In this document: one piece after another, positions 1 to 14,300 of the stretch
Layout: each line of letters starts with the position of its first letter
Position numbering within the stretch: the stretch's first letter is position 1
Notes under the pieces: model-generated
What the model saw: the letters and a program-made list of their open reading frames with translations, nothing else
Databases searched by the model: none
What the model was told of the DNA's origin: nothing
Translations under genes and position numbers: made by a program
From: Varroa destructor
Taxonomy: Eukaryota; Arthropoda; Arachnida; Mesostigmata; Varroidae
DNA length: 64,000 nt
Assembly: GCF_002443255.2 (NCBI RefSeq)
Contig: NW_019211457.1
Location: 21,153,497-21,217,496 of the forward strand
Reading direction: 5' to 3'

Positions 1-2280
1 TATTATTAGGAGGTTACTGGACAGAAATTACTGAATCTCTATGTTTGGCTTGCTATTCCCCTCAAAACATTCTTAGTATACGGCTGCAATTGAACGCTTA
101 CAAATATGCATCCTCTTGTTATCGATTGCACTTAATAAAAAAAGTTGCACGCATATTTGTATCGAGTTTAAATAATCCGGTCAACGATGGGCAGCATACT
201 ACGTTTATGCTACAATGGTTCATGCAATATCAAATTTGTGACCATGTAGTCTTATAGTTAATTGAGGTACCTTAACCGAAAATTCCATAATGCTTTAAAT
301 ATACAACTGAATATTTTGTTGTATGTCACCTATTTTCGAGCAGGCCTGTGTGCTCGAGCTCATAGATGAGAACACGAAAGGTCTTTGAAGAGTTTCATTG
401 TTAGGAGTACTTCAGCCTAAGAGTTTAGTCTCTGCAAAACCAGTTAAGCCCTCGTTCTGCGAAACTTCCGTTTGGTCAGCCAAGGCAGAGGATTGTTGAG
501 GCTTTTACGCATGTTAAGATGAGGGGGTGCGAAAGAGGAGTCAAGGCGAGAGGATATAAGGAACGGAGGAGGGCAAACGACGGGTCTCATCGGGTAGACT
601 CGAGGACTTCCTTTGTGAAAAGAGTAGGGGACAAGACAGTAGGGAAGGGGTAAGAGGCAACGCAGGAAACGATGATGGGATAATTATGGCCTTTGTTCAC
701 ATAGCGCTACGCGCCTACCTCGCCGGATAGGCACAGCATACACTCATGGTTCCTGCTTGGCCCAACCCTAAGGCAGACTTTAACCAGTAAGGGAGCGAGA
801 ATTCTGGGTAGTTAGAGCCGTTACATGAAAACGACGAATCATCATACGGGGGGGAGGGAGGGGTACATCGGTCAGATGTGATATTGAGTGGTGTAAAAGA
901 TGTGAGGAGAGTGCTCACTCAAAAAGTACTCTTGACAATGATTTGCCTATGGTCTTTGGGAAACGCGGTAATAGAGAATTGTAAAATGCCGAACACACAG
1001 ATCGCACACTCATTCTGTGTGGGAGCCTTTAGAGCACTACAAAGTGCGGATAAGAACATTTTTTTTTTATCTTCTTTATATAGAGCTGGCTGACCAAGAT
1101 TGGACACGTAAGCCACGTTTCTTTCAGTACGTATGTTATAAGTTTAAGGTTTAAATAAGCTTCATTCAAGCAAGAAGGCCTACGGCCTCATCAGTTTGAA
1201 AAGATAAAACTTAACCAAGAATCTTATGTAAGTAAGATAACTAGCATATCACAATAGCAATATGCGTTGACATAAAATTATTGCAGGTAATGCTTAGTAC
1301 ATCTTAATAAATCTTAGTAAAATATTTTTTGGTTTTCGATGCAATGAATATAAGTTGCTAAGGGGTTCTAAATGAATCTGTGTTGATAACTCGAGGAACT
1401 GACTACCTAGTTTCTACGATCAGTTGAGTGAGCTAGCAACGTCCTATGGTCAATCCTTATAAAATATCTATAATAACAGGCTGAAGGCGATGCAGGCCAG
1501 ATGTAGTTTGGTTTGTGACAGATGCATACATCGATTTGTGCATCAGGCAACCGATTCGGAGCTTACATATACCTGTGAAACGGTAAAAATGCTATGCTTA
1601 TTCAAAAGGTTTGATGTCGAACGATAATCCGTATGGCATCATGCTGGACGGTGGATGCCGTGTTTAAATGCTGAGTATGCTTGATTTTAAACCACACGAT
1701 CGTACGCAATTATTAATTGAAAAGGGATCTATGAAAACATAGAAGTACATTTTAAAGGAGACTCTTCATAACATCGATTTACTAGGTACCATATACATAA
1801 TATGATAATAGCGAGATAGTTATAGTTCTTAGTATTCGATTTGTTATTACAAAAACAATAAACAAATCTAGAAATTAGGTTAATTGAGTTGATAGTATCT
1901 AGTAGTATTCGTCAACTCTCCTAATATGTTACCAAGCTTTGTTACCTCGTCAAAACACAGATTCATTTAGAACCCCTTAGCAATTTATATTCATGGCATC
2001 AGAAACACCCGTAGCATAGCAACAAAAAATGCTAACATGACATAACAAAAAAGGCATGAGATAAGGCGGCCTTGATGTTCAAATGTTGAATTATTAGACT
2101 GTAAACCGGATGGCAAATGCTTGCATGTAGTATCTATGTAGCTGACCATTTGTATGTGACGTTTTTCTAGCGGTTCTAATATACGTTGAAAGATGGTCAA
2201 TTTTTTTTTAAATTTTCTGAGCGAACAAGCGGTAAGTGTCGACGGCATCAATAAGACACTACTACAAATGAAAACAACGG

Positions 2281-2680
2281 ATTTTAGCAGGTCTACTCAG
2301 TTCCACCGCCGGTAACGATGACGACAGCGAAGATGCTAAAGTCTAAAGACAACCTATTTTTCGCTTCATCAAGACAAAGGAAAAATCACGTGAGATCACC
2401 TTCGGCGAAGTCAAAGGCACCTGAACCTGACACAGGGTAGCCGCCCTTTTCGCTCAGCTACTCACTGCATCCCGTGCCCTACCCAATCGTCGTCAAGCCG
2501 CGACAGACATGCGTAAGGCTCTATGAAGACAGTCATCGCTCTCCCCGATGTGATCAAACCACGAATATAGCTGGTCAGTGAGCCGCTCATACTTCTTTTC
2601 TTTTTACTTTCAGAGATCCGCCCCGTCGCCGTGCTGTCGTTGAGGGAGATCCTACATGGTGCTTAGTAGGATCGTTTCTT
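2281..2680. other. GC-richer block, function unknown
   Basis: This block is visibly richer in G+C and CpG than the AT-rich sequence on both sides. Stops interrupt every frame, and the short open stretches match nothing I recognise. It could be an old transposon fragment or a regulatory element. Confidence 0.3.
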
Positions 2681-3397
2681 AGTTATAGACTTCGCCAGCA
2701 TACTCATACCGAAAGTCGAAAAAAAGGAAGGCGTTCTCTAACAAAATGAAAGAGCCATCTTAAATTTAATGTGGTGAACCTGACCGAATTAGAAAATCGT
2801 TTTCGTAACCTCTCCTTACTGATGATATAAACGCGCTTTCAGTTAGACTGTACCGACGATCATGTATCATATCGATTACCGTTTTTCGATATGCAACAGC
2901 ATTAACTTGTAGCACTTTTAAAGCTTTTCGAAATCGTAAAACCATTTTTAGTATTAAGGTATAATAGCTGGCTCTTCACTAATCAAGCAAGCACTCTCAG
3001 GATCATTTCTAATATACCGTATGATATCTATCTGCGAAATTTTGATGCACCATTGAGTAGTAAGCAAATAATTAGGCAGAACCAAAGCGCATATCTGTTA
3101 AGGCACGTAATCAGTCAATATATGGCAGACCTTTCTTAACGCATAACTGTTGATTTCACGAACATTTCTTGTAGTTTGACTTAAACTTCGCGTACGCTAG
3201 AATTTGCAATTCAGAGCCTATGCACGGAGAAAGGATTCGAGACACTACTGACTGGAGTACACCAGGTAAAGCTGAGACATTTCTCTGACAGACTCTCATT
3301 TTTTCTCTTTTTTGGCTCATTTATTATCTCGACGATTTTGCACAAGTTTTGCCAACACTTTTATTCACTGGGGCCCTTCGCGGATTTCTTGTAATCA

Positions 3398-3560
3398 ATG
3401 TCTCCCAGTGGAATTGTTGTTGTGGTTGTTGCTTCTGATGTTGTGGCCCGTGTTCTGGTACTTGTCATCAAACGGCCGCTGGTTGTTGTCGCTGGTATGT
3501 TGTCGTTGTCGTTACTACCACTGCTCTGGCTGGATGTTGTCTCTCTTGAATGTGAATGTA
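3398..3560. repeat. TTG/GTT-rich imperfect microsatellite
   Basis: The plus strand is dominated by TTG, GTT and TGC triplets, so two frames read as low-complexity Val/Leu runs. This is degenerate simple sequence, not a gene. Confidence 0.7.
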
Positions 3561-6500
3561 GATTGCAGCGGTCGGTCGTAACGCACTGTCCGCGCCGCCT
3601 GTCTAGCTCTCGTGGGCGACCCTCATCTCAAATTATCACGAACACGCGATGTGGCCATCATTACTATGACCGTCGGAACGAAAGACGGAGATGAACCACG
3701 AGTAGTGGATATATAGGACTAACACAACTCGAAAGGGCTTTGAAACAGTGAAGGTTTGAAAGGCCGATTCATGAAAAGGGAATGCATCTTAAATAAAGAA
3801 GGCTGTAGAGCGCCAGAACAACAGAGTTCGCTTTAAAAACCACATTTTCTATAGATCAACTAATCAAAATAACGTTTCGGTATTAGCCCCGTATTAGTTC
3901 CTACTATAAATGAAAATAAATAATATATTCTTAGCAACACGGATTAGGTAAAACAGCAGAAATGAGTAAATAATGTAAAAAGATGTATGCATAACTAAAC
4001 ATTAAGACTCACACATAAACATTTTGTATCAATAAAAGAAAATATAAGCAACGGGAATTTTTGGATAACGGTTATCTTTAAAACACAGTGGAACAAAATA
4101 AAGTACAGTTGTCTACTTCGGCGCATAGTGCTCTTATACGGGCAGAGAATAGACAGAAAATGGGGTTGAAAAGTCAATCTATCATCAAATAATTGACCTA
4201 ATGAAAGACACCTAAAATTGTACGTCAATATTAAGTATTATCAACGGTGAATAACTTCAACCATGATGATGACCACTTTGTGTAATAGTCACTATACACA
4301 ATCTCCCTGCTATAAAATGTCAACACTATGACTCTTTGAAATAACGAGCAAAATTTCACAAAAGAGAAAAAGAGTTTCGTCAGAGAGAGAGAAATTTGTG
4401 AAATAATCCGCTCTTTTCGAAAAATGAGAATTTAGTATTCTTCGTAACTTGAAAACTTTGTAGAAAATAAATAGTAGAAACTCAAACATAACCTGCATAT
4501 GCAAGTATGTGATACTTAGTTTGAGCCGTCGACCCAACTATTAGTCAAACATTCACATTGTGCGATCAAAATGCTCTACCGTACCGTCAAAAATGATCAT
4601 GAGTTCAGTTTTTTAAAAGAAGACATAACCGCGCTAATGACAGTCTTGCCACCGCGCTAGATCTCTTTCACAGTTAATAGGATGTATATAGTATTCCACG
4701 TACAACAACTGATAGTATTATATGTACCTGAGCAGGCAGTACGGTCCCAGAGTCATGTATTAAAACAGATGTGCCTTAATTGGAAAGGACGCTTGAAAGT
4801 CAGGTGAGTCGAAAAAATTTGCTATGCTAGTACCTAGAGGAGCCTTAATCCTAAAAAAACTAGTATTTGGAAGATTTTAAATCATTCTCTATGTATGTGA
4901 ACAAACAAATAAAAGGGAAAGATGGTATTGCTACGGCAAATAAATAAGTGGTATGAGATTGCAAAAAGCATTTCTGTTTGTTTAGTCTAACAGATGCTGC
5001 CCTTTGTATTGAACCTTCGCTAACAGAGTCAACCTATCTTTATCTCGTTATACTAGAGAACATGTTACAAACAAAATGTTAAAAAATGTTACGCAAGTAA
5101 AGCCGCATCTCTAATAGTCTTTATAAAAAAAGCAGATATTGCAGAGTCCACCCGACCAATTCTTCCACGCTTGTATAGAAGGCATTCTTTTTCAGCACTT
5201 TCGCACGCTAGTAATCACTTTTATGGGTTAAAAACGGATCTAAGACAAATAATACAGTCCCATATATCTTCACTCGTATATATATATTATTCGAAAAGTT
5301 CTTGGTTGATCACGCACATTTCTTTCTCCACGACGCGCTGCAGTTCAACATCAGCATGGCTTTGTGGAAGAAAGTCTGTCTAATTTAGATTTTCTAAAAC
5401 TTCCAGTCGGGGTAGTCAACCATTTATGAAAAGAAAAATACGATCTTTCAATATTGACTAAATATTAATTGCACAGATTGGTAGCTTAGTATGTAATGAG
5501 CTATTGCGAGTAAAAGTTGATGATACGTACCTTCAGCACAAGCGTTACTAGCACATCCGTGCAGACATCTTCCCTAAAACTGATAATTTTCGGTGTATTT
5601 ATATTGTATTGCTGGAAATGCGTCACATAAACTGCGTGCGAACAGTTTGAATACGCAGTGACCTGGAGAACGCTATCAATGGTCCTCTAAAAACTGTTAT
5701 TGATGGAATACCGCAATAATGTATGGAACATGCCGTATTGACCACGACCTCTAAATGCACCGTTTTACTGCTAGATGAGAAAGTAATTACTACGCTAACG
5801 TCTACAAAGGGATATCGGCATTACATCAATAACAAATTAAAATTTTCACGTCCAAGTAGAAAAAATGATCCAGTTCACGAGCCTGCTATGCAACATCTTA
5901 TTGCATAAAACGATGAAATTTAACGTAAGTCTTTGCAACAGGTTAGTCGTTTCGGAATACTCTGCTTTAAAGCCCAGCACATTTCCCTGATGGTATTCTC
6001 TAAAATGTATTACTTACAGGGAAATACGTCGACTCATATCGACACCTGAAGCATAGATAGCGGCTGATACTTCTATCTAAAGTAATATTGGCTTTTTTTC
6101 AGTTATTTCTACACTGAATGATCGCATTTAGCTTGGTGTATTCGTACGAATGAAACTATCTTAATTAGCAATTAGGGTTGAAATGCAAAAAAGTGGCACA
6201 AGGGCAACTCCGATTATGTAGCTCACAGAAGTAAGTGAAGCATACTGTAGCTATTTAATACTTGAGACCGACTGCTAAATGTTAGCGGTACCTATAAATC
6301 TACAATAGCTTTTTAACAATCATAAATTATTCATATATTGTACTCAAACACTACTATTAGTTATTTTTGCCACTGTTATTTTTTCTATATGGCTTCGAGT
6401 ACAAATAGGTCGATTATATATGATATACTTTGGTACGAATTTTCTGTAAGTGTTTTGATCACAAACGTTGAATGCCGATGTACAAATTTCAAGCATACAA

Positions 6501-8385
6501 AAAACTTTGCTATCGCAAATATTATCATTATTCACACCTTTCCAGGTAAAATTTTAGAAATAATAAGTAACAAAAAAAATATCAACATTATGTAGCATCA
6601 CATTTAACTTGCAAGTTTCACCTTCCGTATTTTTGGAAGTGTTCAGCTTTGAAATTGAAATAAAAATGAAGTCAGGCATCATAAGGATTAAAATTAGTGA
6701 TCCGACAACGATGAATAGGAGCTATGGCACCGGCGGCTTCGTTCGTTGTATTTTCATTGGCGCGACTGAAGTGATTAGAGAAAATATGGTGAGAAGACAA
6801 AGTGGTGAAGTGGGGAATTATTTTGATGGATTGGGTTTAAATTTAACGAAACCCGAGAAGCCCCACTGTTTTCTTCCTTTTCATCTAGGTGGCTCATAGT
6901 GCCTCTTCCACCTCCTTTTACTCTATTTCATCCTCTCTCTATGCGGATGAGACACTAGTGTAACGAGAGCTGCGAACTATCAGAATGTTTCGAAATAGCA
7001 ACCCAAATCCGTACCCTGGATACCGTGGGCCTCAACTCCCACCACCTCTAACTCGACATGTGGATATTTTCCCAATACCTTTTGTCAGGTCGAAAAGGAG
7101 GAGGCTGCTTCGAACACAAACGTCTCCTCTTGATGCATTCGCGTTGACTGGTGCCTTTTAAATATTAATACAATATCAAATAAATTCGGTGTAATTTATT
7201 TTAGAGAAGTTTATTCTAAAGATAGTACTTTAGTAAGATGCGTTTTTAACAATATGAGTGTTTCCTTTTTAGGAGCTAAGTGCACAACTAATTTGAACTG
7301 CTTAAATTCCAGAAGGGCAAACAGCGTTGGAGCGGAGCAGCCAATTCAATCATATTAGGCGATATTGAGAAACGGCATTCGTTTTTGTGAATTTTTGAAT
7401 TCTTTCGTCGTTTACTTAAGGATAAAAATTTACGAGTATTAAAGCAGGGGTGTTTATCTTCGAAAGCTATGACTTCCTCGTGCTTCTCTGGTGGGAGTTA
7501 TATATTTCAACTAAAGAACGATTTGCTTTTTTTGTTAATCCATTGAATAGCCAATCGTTTCTCGATTGGTTCGAAGTGTGGGAGGTATGTGTACAACGTA
7601 TTACATTGGTCACAACTGACACATAATCGGTTATGGCCAAATCCAGAAAGTATGATGATAACGGGGTAGATTTTTAGTCGAACAGTTTGGCTATTAAATT
7701 TTTAACGATATTAGGTTATTGGAAAAGGGGACCATTGCAAAAGTGGGTTGAAATAATTTTTCAGGTAATGTAGCTTAATTGATACATCAGATTATCAAAC
7801 GAATGCATGGCTTTTAGCAGTTCAGAAACTAGTGTACGACATTTTCTATCCGGCATAGTTTGGTACAATATTTGTTAGTCAATACCACAATAACCTCCTT
7901 TCAAGAGGTGAAATTATTCTTTTGTGTGGAAAATATTCTCAGCAGCTATTTGAAAGCAGTAGATGAGCTCCGCCTATGTTTTCTTTATCTTAATATCTAT
8001 AGAATTCCAAGTACACTTTATTCAAGTCTATTTATACGTATATAATTTATCTATCGTGCAAAAACTAGAAAATCAAAAAGTACTGCCCTTTAATATATTA
8101 TTAACTTTCAACACAGCTACTCAACTGAAGCAATATATGAGCTTACAATATTTGCTTTTAAATGCTGTGCAAGAAAATAAGTACTGAAAATGTTTGACAT
8201 TTTTTTAAAAATGCTTAATTTCAAACCTACGTTACAAAAAAGGTTAGGGGTTGCATTCTCGCTGCTATAAATGATAACCCCCTTCTTGATACAACTCAAA
8301 GAAAAAGTAAGCGTCGAAGCTTTGCAAAGCTGAACGAAAAGCCGTTATATGAATTAGCAGCGTGTATACATATATAATCTTAAAT

Positions 8386-8542
8386 ACAGGGTAGAGCAAA
8401 AGCCACTTGACAAATGTGTGCTGCATACATATATTATACAGATGTGAAATAAAGACCTTCAAATTGATAAATGACTTTTTATATGGCAAGAGACCTTTGC
8501 TGTACCCAAATTACCTTATGTGTATATATATATATGTGTGTG
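8386..8542 (+). repeat. Dispersed repeat, family B, copy 1, with TA/TG tail
   Basis: It begins ACAGGGTAGAGCAAAAGCCA and matches a second copy at 18841. The shared parts are the CAGGGTRGRGCAAAAG start, a CATATATATTRYAC-like centre and AT-rich sequence after it. Both copies then run into a TA-rich microsatellite (8520-8542 here). The CAGGGTG.GGCAAAAGT start looks like a transposon end, but I cannot assign a superfamily. Confidence 0.55.
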
Positions 8543-11039
8543 AAGTAATCCGAGATATCTAAGGTATAAAAGCAGCAGAATTTGTTTCTCTTATACCCTT
8601 CTAGGCGGACCACATATGACATGAGTTTCTTGCTAGAGGAATTGTGTTTGGGTGTGCGGTGTGCCAAGCGAGCACATTCAGTAAATATGTTTAAGGCAAC
8701 GGTAGACATACTCTAGTGCCTTCAAACATCAAACTGGTAACGCGGTTCAGCCTACATCTTAACCGGCAAGTTCAAGCTCAAGTCTCTTCTTTACACACCG
8801 GTCTTTTGTTCCTCTTTTTTCGGTACATGTGTGAATCAGTATAGCTGCTTCAGGAAAAAAGGCGAGAAGGAAAATTTATCTGTGCCAAACACGCTATGTA
8901 ATTTGAATAAGTTTAGAAAGAGATGGTAACAATGGCAGCAACCAGACAAGGCGTATGTCTGTCCTAGATGAGCTTACCACAAACGAAATTCGAGGTGGCC
9001 ACGGCAGCGCGTGCCTTTATGCGCTAACGTTAGGGTCTGAAACTGCAACCTTTTAGCCACAAACTCCAAGAGAATAATCCAGAGGTAGTAAGACATCGAC
9101 TGGTGTCAACTTATATCTTAAAAGAAGAGAATAGGCGCAGAACACTAAGACCGCAATCAAAGCAAACTACGTTTTTGAAACAAACTAATTACTGATCGTT
9201 CGTTAGCAGACCATAATTAGCGTGTTGCAGCCATTCATTTTGGCCTGCCAACTTAATTTAAAAGGCTTAGTTCGAGAAATTAGATATTTGAGCTTGCATC
9301 CATTTCGATACATCGACTGACACACAGTACCGTACTCAACAAAGCTGCAAAAATCAGAAAGCATGAGGACTACTGTTACCACATCATAGTCAATGTTTCT
9401 ATTAATGATTTGGTGCCTCCTAAGGTGAACTCACCAAAATAGATGGACAAACATAGACAAGCATGACAGATTCTCAGATGCATCGAGATTTGCTCGTTCG
9501 TCCATTAGTCAATAGTGCGTTTTGTCAAAAAAGCTGGTCAGCAGCATAGCGTTAATGTTTCAGTGCCCACAGCGAGATTTTGAAGAGACGTGCGAGGCCT
9601 TAGGCTGGTGTACCCTTTTGTGGATAGAGGTGCATGATCATGGGATATATCTGCTGAATAACATACGCAAAGAGCACAACATGCTAGAAGATAGCGTGCG
9701 ATGAGTAGCGATGAAGTATTATTTGAGACCACCAGGTTTGTCCTGTTTAACTTGTCCCTGACTAACATTTCATAATAGAGCACAAATAAACGACCATATT
9801 CAAGGCCACTGGAGTTACTTGCAGTTACAACGTCATTACACGTTCATTTTTGTATCCTGTCTATGTTGTTTGTTCATGAATTGATTTCACTTATATGTAA
9901 ATTCTCAATAACAAATTCGTAAAGGTAGCTCGTAAAGTTATACAATTCATATAACTGTTAGTTGTACAGTGGGTGTTAAAACATCCAAGATGACTTCAAT
10001 CAAAAATCTTGCCTAAGGTCTGATTTCTTCGAGCGCTAGACGTTCTTCTTAGAATAAGATATCTGTGTCTTCTGTGACTCTTTACTGGCTTGAAGATGAG
10101 TTCTTGTGTTTACGCTTCGCGGAAGGTGTATCTGGAAGGTGGGCAGGTAACTTCACGAACCTACTTAAAGTGGGAAAGACCTAATATAAAGGAACGGAAG
10201 GGTTGGACTCTAGGCGCCTGTACATGTCTACGCCACTTCCTTTCTCGTGCTTGATGCTGAGCCCGCAGTGTGAGGTTTCACCCGCTCAGCTCATCTCATA
10301 TGTTTGAAGTCCGCATGGCCAAATGGTTTCTTACATGACCTCTCTCAATTTTATCATTAGAAGCTGTGAATCAATGTGCGAAAAGGACCTTGTCATCTAT
10401 CTTCACGCTGCCTATAATATGTATGACTGCCGAAGATTCATCCTAGTGTTAAATATCGGATACTTCAACTCCCAAATCAATTAATACAACTCAACAAGTC
10501 AGTAAATACTTCAGCTCTTACGAGTTAAAAGGTGTAATCCGAAATAGCCATCCTTTAGGACGAACTAGAAGTAAAAATTGAACACCAATCTCATCAATGC
10601 GAAAAAAAATTGGTAATTAGCTACTGAGGACCCAATATTAAAGGATTACATATAATTAATTTTTTCCTTATAAAAAAAGGCTAAGGTTCTACGAGATTTA
10701 TTGGACTGTAACTTAATCTGTTGTTTTAGCAGACGCCTAAAAATCGTTGTCATTTCATTAAGCAAATAAAGCTAACGGTACCATCAGTGGGCACTACATG
10801 GTATTTCTGAGTCACATTCGATTGTTTGAAAACTTATCGATAGACGAAAAAAAGTGGAACATAACCGTGTGTGAAATTTGGTTCCTATAAGGATACAATC
10901 CCTGCAACGAGAATAACAAACGATGAAGAGCAACTTCTATAAAACAAATGTTTTCTCGTTGGCTACAATCTTCAGATGTTTCAACTTTTTCTGTACTCAT
11001 CATGGGGGTTACGGCTCGTTATCAACAAGACCATAATCA

Positions 11040-11125
11040 TCATTGTCTCCAACAATAACAACAGCAACAATAAAGCTAAAACATCAGTAGTAGCAGGAGC
11101 AACAACAACAACAGTAAAAACAATA
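11040..11125. repeat. AAC-rich imperfect microsatellite
   Basis: Imperfect runs of AAC, ACA and CAR triplets fill this stretch, with interruptions. It is simple sequence only. Confidence 0.6.
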
Positions 11126-11279
11126 AAGAACATTAAGAAGACAATCGAAAAATAATCTATGTATCAGCGACCATAACGAAACCACAATGATGCCAGTGGT
11201 CGTCGTTGATCTTCAACAAAATAAGGTGGGTAGCAGAGGAGTCAGGAAAGCCGCTCACAGGCTGTTGCTTGCAGTATCA

Positions 11280-11282
<3 letters not shown>

Positions 11283-11318
<36 letters not shown>
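11283..11318. repeat. (AT)18 microsatellite
   Basis: This is an uninterrupted AT dinucleotide run of 36 bases. Confidence 0.97.
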
Positions 11319-11322
<4 letters not shown>

Positions 11323-14300
11323 ACGGCGCGTCTTATCCTAATGTTTGTGGGTTTAGTGCGAGTTCAAACTTGTTGAATATACCATTTTTTAGATTACAAC
11401 AATTTTTTAGACATTTTTTTTCTGCAAAAAAAAAGCACAACTAAAAACTGGCTCAACAGAAACGAGCGATATTACTAAAAACAAAAAAGAGAAATGACTA
11501 GAAGGCTTATCCAAAGCTCCAAAAAGCTGATTCTGCTTTCAAAAAAATGTTTAGTCCTTCAGCCAGCTGTACACTGATGCATTTACATCAACTATCCATA
11601 GTAGCCATTAGCTGTGAGAAGCAAACGGCTATGTCGAGAAGAAAAATATGGTACCGCGACAACAAAGCGAACCTTAGATTATGTAAGTTAACAGCATATA
11701 CACTACTAAGATAAGAACCACCAGTACTTTTCAAAACCGAATAATATTCGTTTTTTTTTCTAAGCTGGAATAAGTACTAACGGAATAACATGTTAACGGT
11801 TATTTACTAAATAGAATAAAAGATCAGAAAAACACTTGCAATGTAAAATTTATAAGTCGAATAAAGTTAATAATACTAATATTGTATACTGCTGAGACTA
11901 ATGAGCAAGTGTAGTGGCCATTAGTCGAACAATCAACGCTGCCCGGATTCGTACGATGTAATAAACCTTATTAAAGAGACTATTTTCTTATTTGTTAAAC
12001 CATAATGCTAGAAATTTACCTTACGAGATTGAAACTCGGAAACCTATTGGCATTAAACTGCTCACAGTTCGTTAATCTACCCATATCGTATGGCTGTTGC
12101 ATTAGATATTTCTAAATATATAGCTGGGCTTTGAAACATTCTAAAAAATTCAAAACTGTGCACTACTACTGTTGTGTGTGTTAAAGATCAAACTTGGTGG
12201 ACCACTTTATTGCTATAAACAACAAGGTACCTGCACAGTTAGCGGGCTAAGTAAATTGGTGAACAATAGTGATATAGTAGAGCGACACAAGGCGGCGAAA
12301 TAGACCCGAAGGTGGCGAGCTCTCAATCCGTAAGCAACCACGCGTGAACTCACTGCTGGATCTTACGAGTCTTCTCCCAGATATTTTAATTTTTATGTTA
12401 TATTTAACGTAAGATTACCCTAGCTCCCGTCTTTTCTTTTCTTTTGTTGGATCTTCAGGTAGTAGTTGAGCGTTGCAATAAAAATTATATATCCTAAACT
12501 GTAGTAGACGTCTGATTAGTGTTGCTTATTGCCAGTTAGTCTATGATTCATCAGGCCTCTGAGAAACATTTAATGAATAAAAACTGTATTTTTTCACGAG
12601 TATCAAGCTAAATTTGCTGTTCTTTTAGCATCATTTTGTGGCTATTTCGCCTTATATATGTTGAGATTTCGCTAAGCTACTCAAGAGTTAAATACCGGAA
12701 AATGCATACACACCAATACAAATACATTTCCGCAAAGAACTGCGTAACCAAGGGGAAGTGCAAGGTCTGCTATAAGTGGTTCTACATCTAATTACTATTA
12801 AACATAATTAGGTGGTGATATACAGGCTGTATGCCTGCTGTTAATAATAGAATTTTGTTTCGTTTACCTTAGAGGATATTTAATCTAACATGCGATTGCT
12901 TTTAACACATTGTTCAATATTTTTTTTAACAATTTCAATTACTGACTGTCAAGTCAATCCGATTGACTTCACTGTGTTTTCAGCGAGTACGTTTCTTGAT
13001 TCACCGTGAATTTTTTATCTCTTCTTAGTAGTTATCGCAGCACGTGATCATGTTCTCCAGCGAGGAGTAGAATTTATCGGGGCAGACTGAAGTATTTACA
13101 ATGTGAGCTAGTGAGGGTTTGATCAGCTGTTGAGTTGGAGAGCAACAATTGGTTACAGACAAAATCAAATGGCCGTCCCTTAATAGTATTTACACAAAAG
13201 CAGTACAATATTAAAAAGCAGATTAGGATGAGCAGATCTATTAGACATTTCGAGCGCCCATAACGACTACAAGAACAACAGTTCTATTGCTTGTACCATG
13301 CACCTCGACCGTATAGTAACACCACATTAATATCTATTACTTTTTAACCGCTTTTAAATACTCGGTAATGTCATTACTGCTGAAACGTCCTCAATTCGCC
13401 TAATGGCCAAGTGTATACTCTACACAATTTGTGAAGCTATTTCGCTCCTTCTATCATCGTTTTATTCAGATCACAAATCGGGCTTCGCAGTCGGCATACC
13501 ATTCTTCAGAGCGCGACATTTCTTAACGTCTCCGAGGGTGAAAATCATATTAGGATAAAAAAAACCATGACCATATTAGGTAACAGACCGACAAGTAAAA
13601 GCTGGAAAAGAAACTAATTAAAAACTGATAAGAAACGACTTGAAAACCTAAAAAAATTCAAAACTTTTGAATTGGTAACGAACACGCGATGAAATAATAT
13701 AAAACCGACAGAGACAAAAAGAAAAACTCGTATTTGTTACGTCCTAGCTATGTTTGAAAGTTTTTTTTTAATACGTCCCGCTGTTTTTTTGTGAAACCGG
13801 TTCCCTTACGTTTATTAGTGAATTTTTGTAATCGGTCTCTATTTGTTAGCCAGTCTTGGTAAGGTTTTTTTACTTCTAATTCAAATTTTATTTTATTGAA
13901 TGATCGCATATTGAAAAGTGATATCCAAAGTCCAAAATATTAAAAAGGGTGTAAGCGGAATAAAACAATAGCAGCTTATGGTATAGAAAGGACTTCAAAA
14001 CGGTACACAACGCTTAGCATCTCGTAAGTAGCAAACTGAGGATAAGTATTAACAAACAAAAATGGGAAAACAACTTTTCGTTAATCTAATTTAACATTAT
14101 TACGCTACCATTTAATATCATATTCTTGTTTGTTTTACCCAATATGAGTACCGCAAAAAGATGAAGCCCGTACATACCTAATATTTAGCGGGATCCCTTT
14201 AACTTTGCTCCCATATAACATCCAAATATTTCCGCAAGCAACTTTTCTCTCATTACGGTGTTTTCTCAGAATACGGCTTAATCTATCATCAACAATGAAA

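Noticed and set aside
12300..12320. AAGGTGGCGAG as a CTCF site
   Set aside because: Only the inner part of the core matches and flanking positions disagree. It is too weak without binding data.
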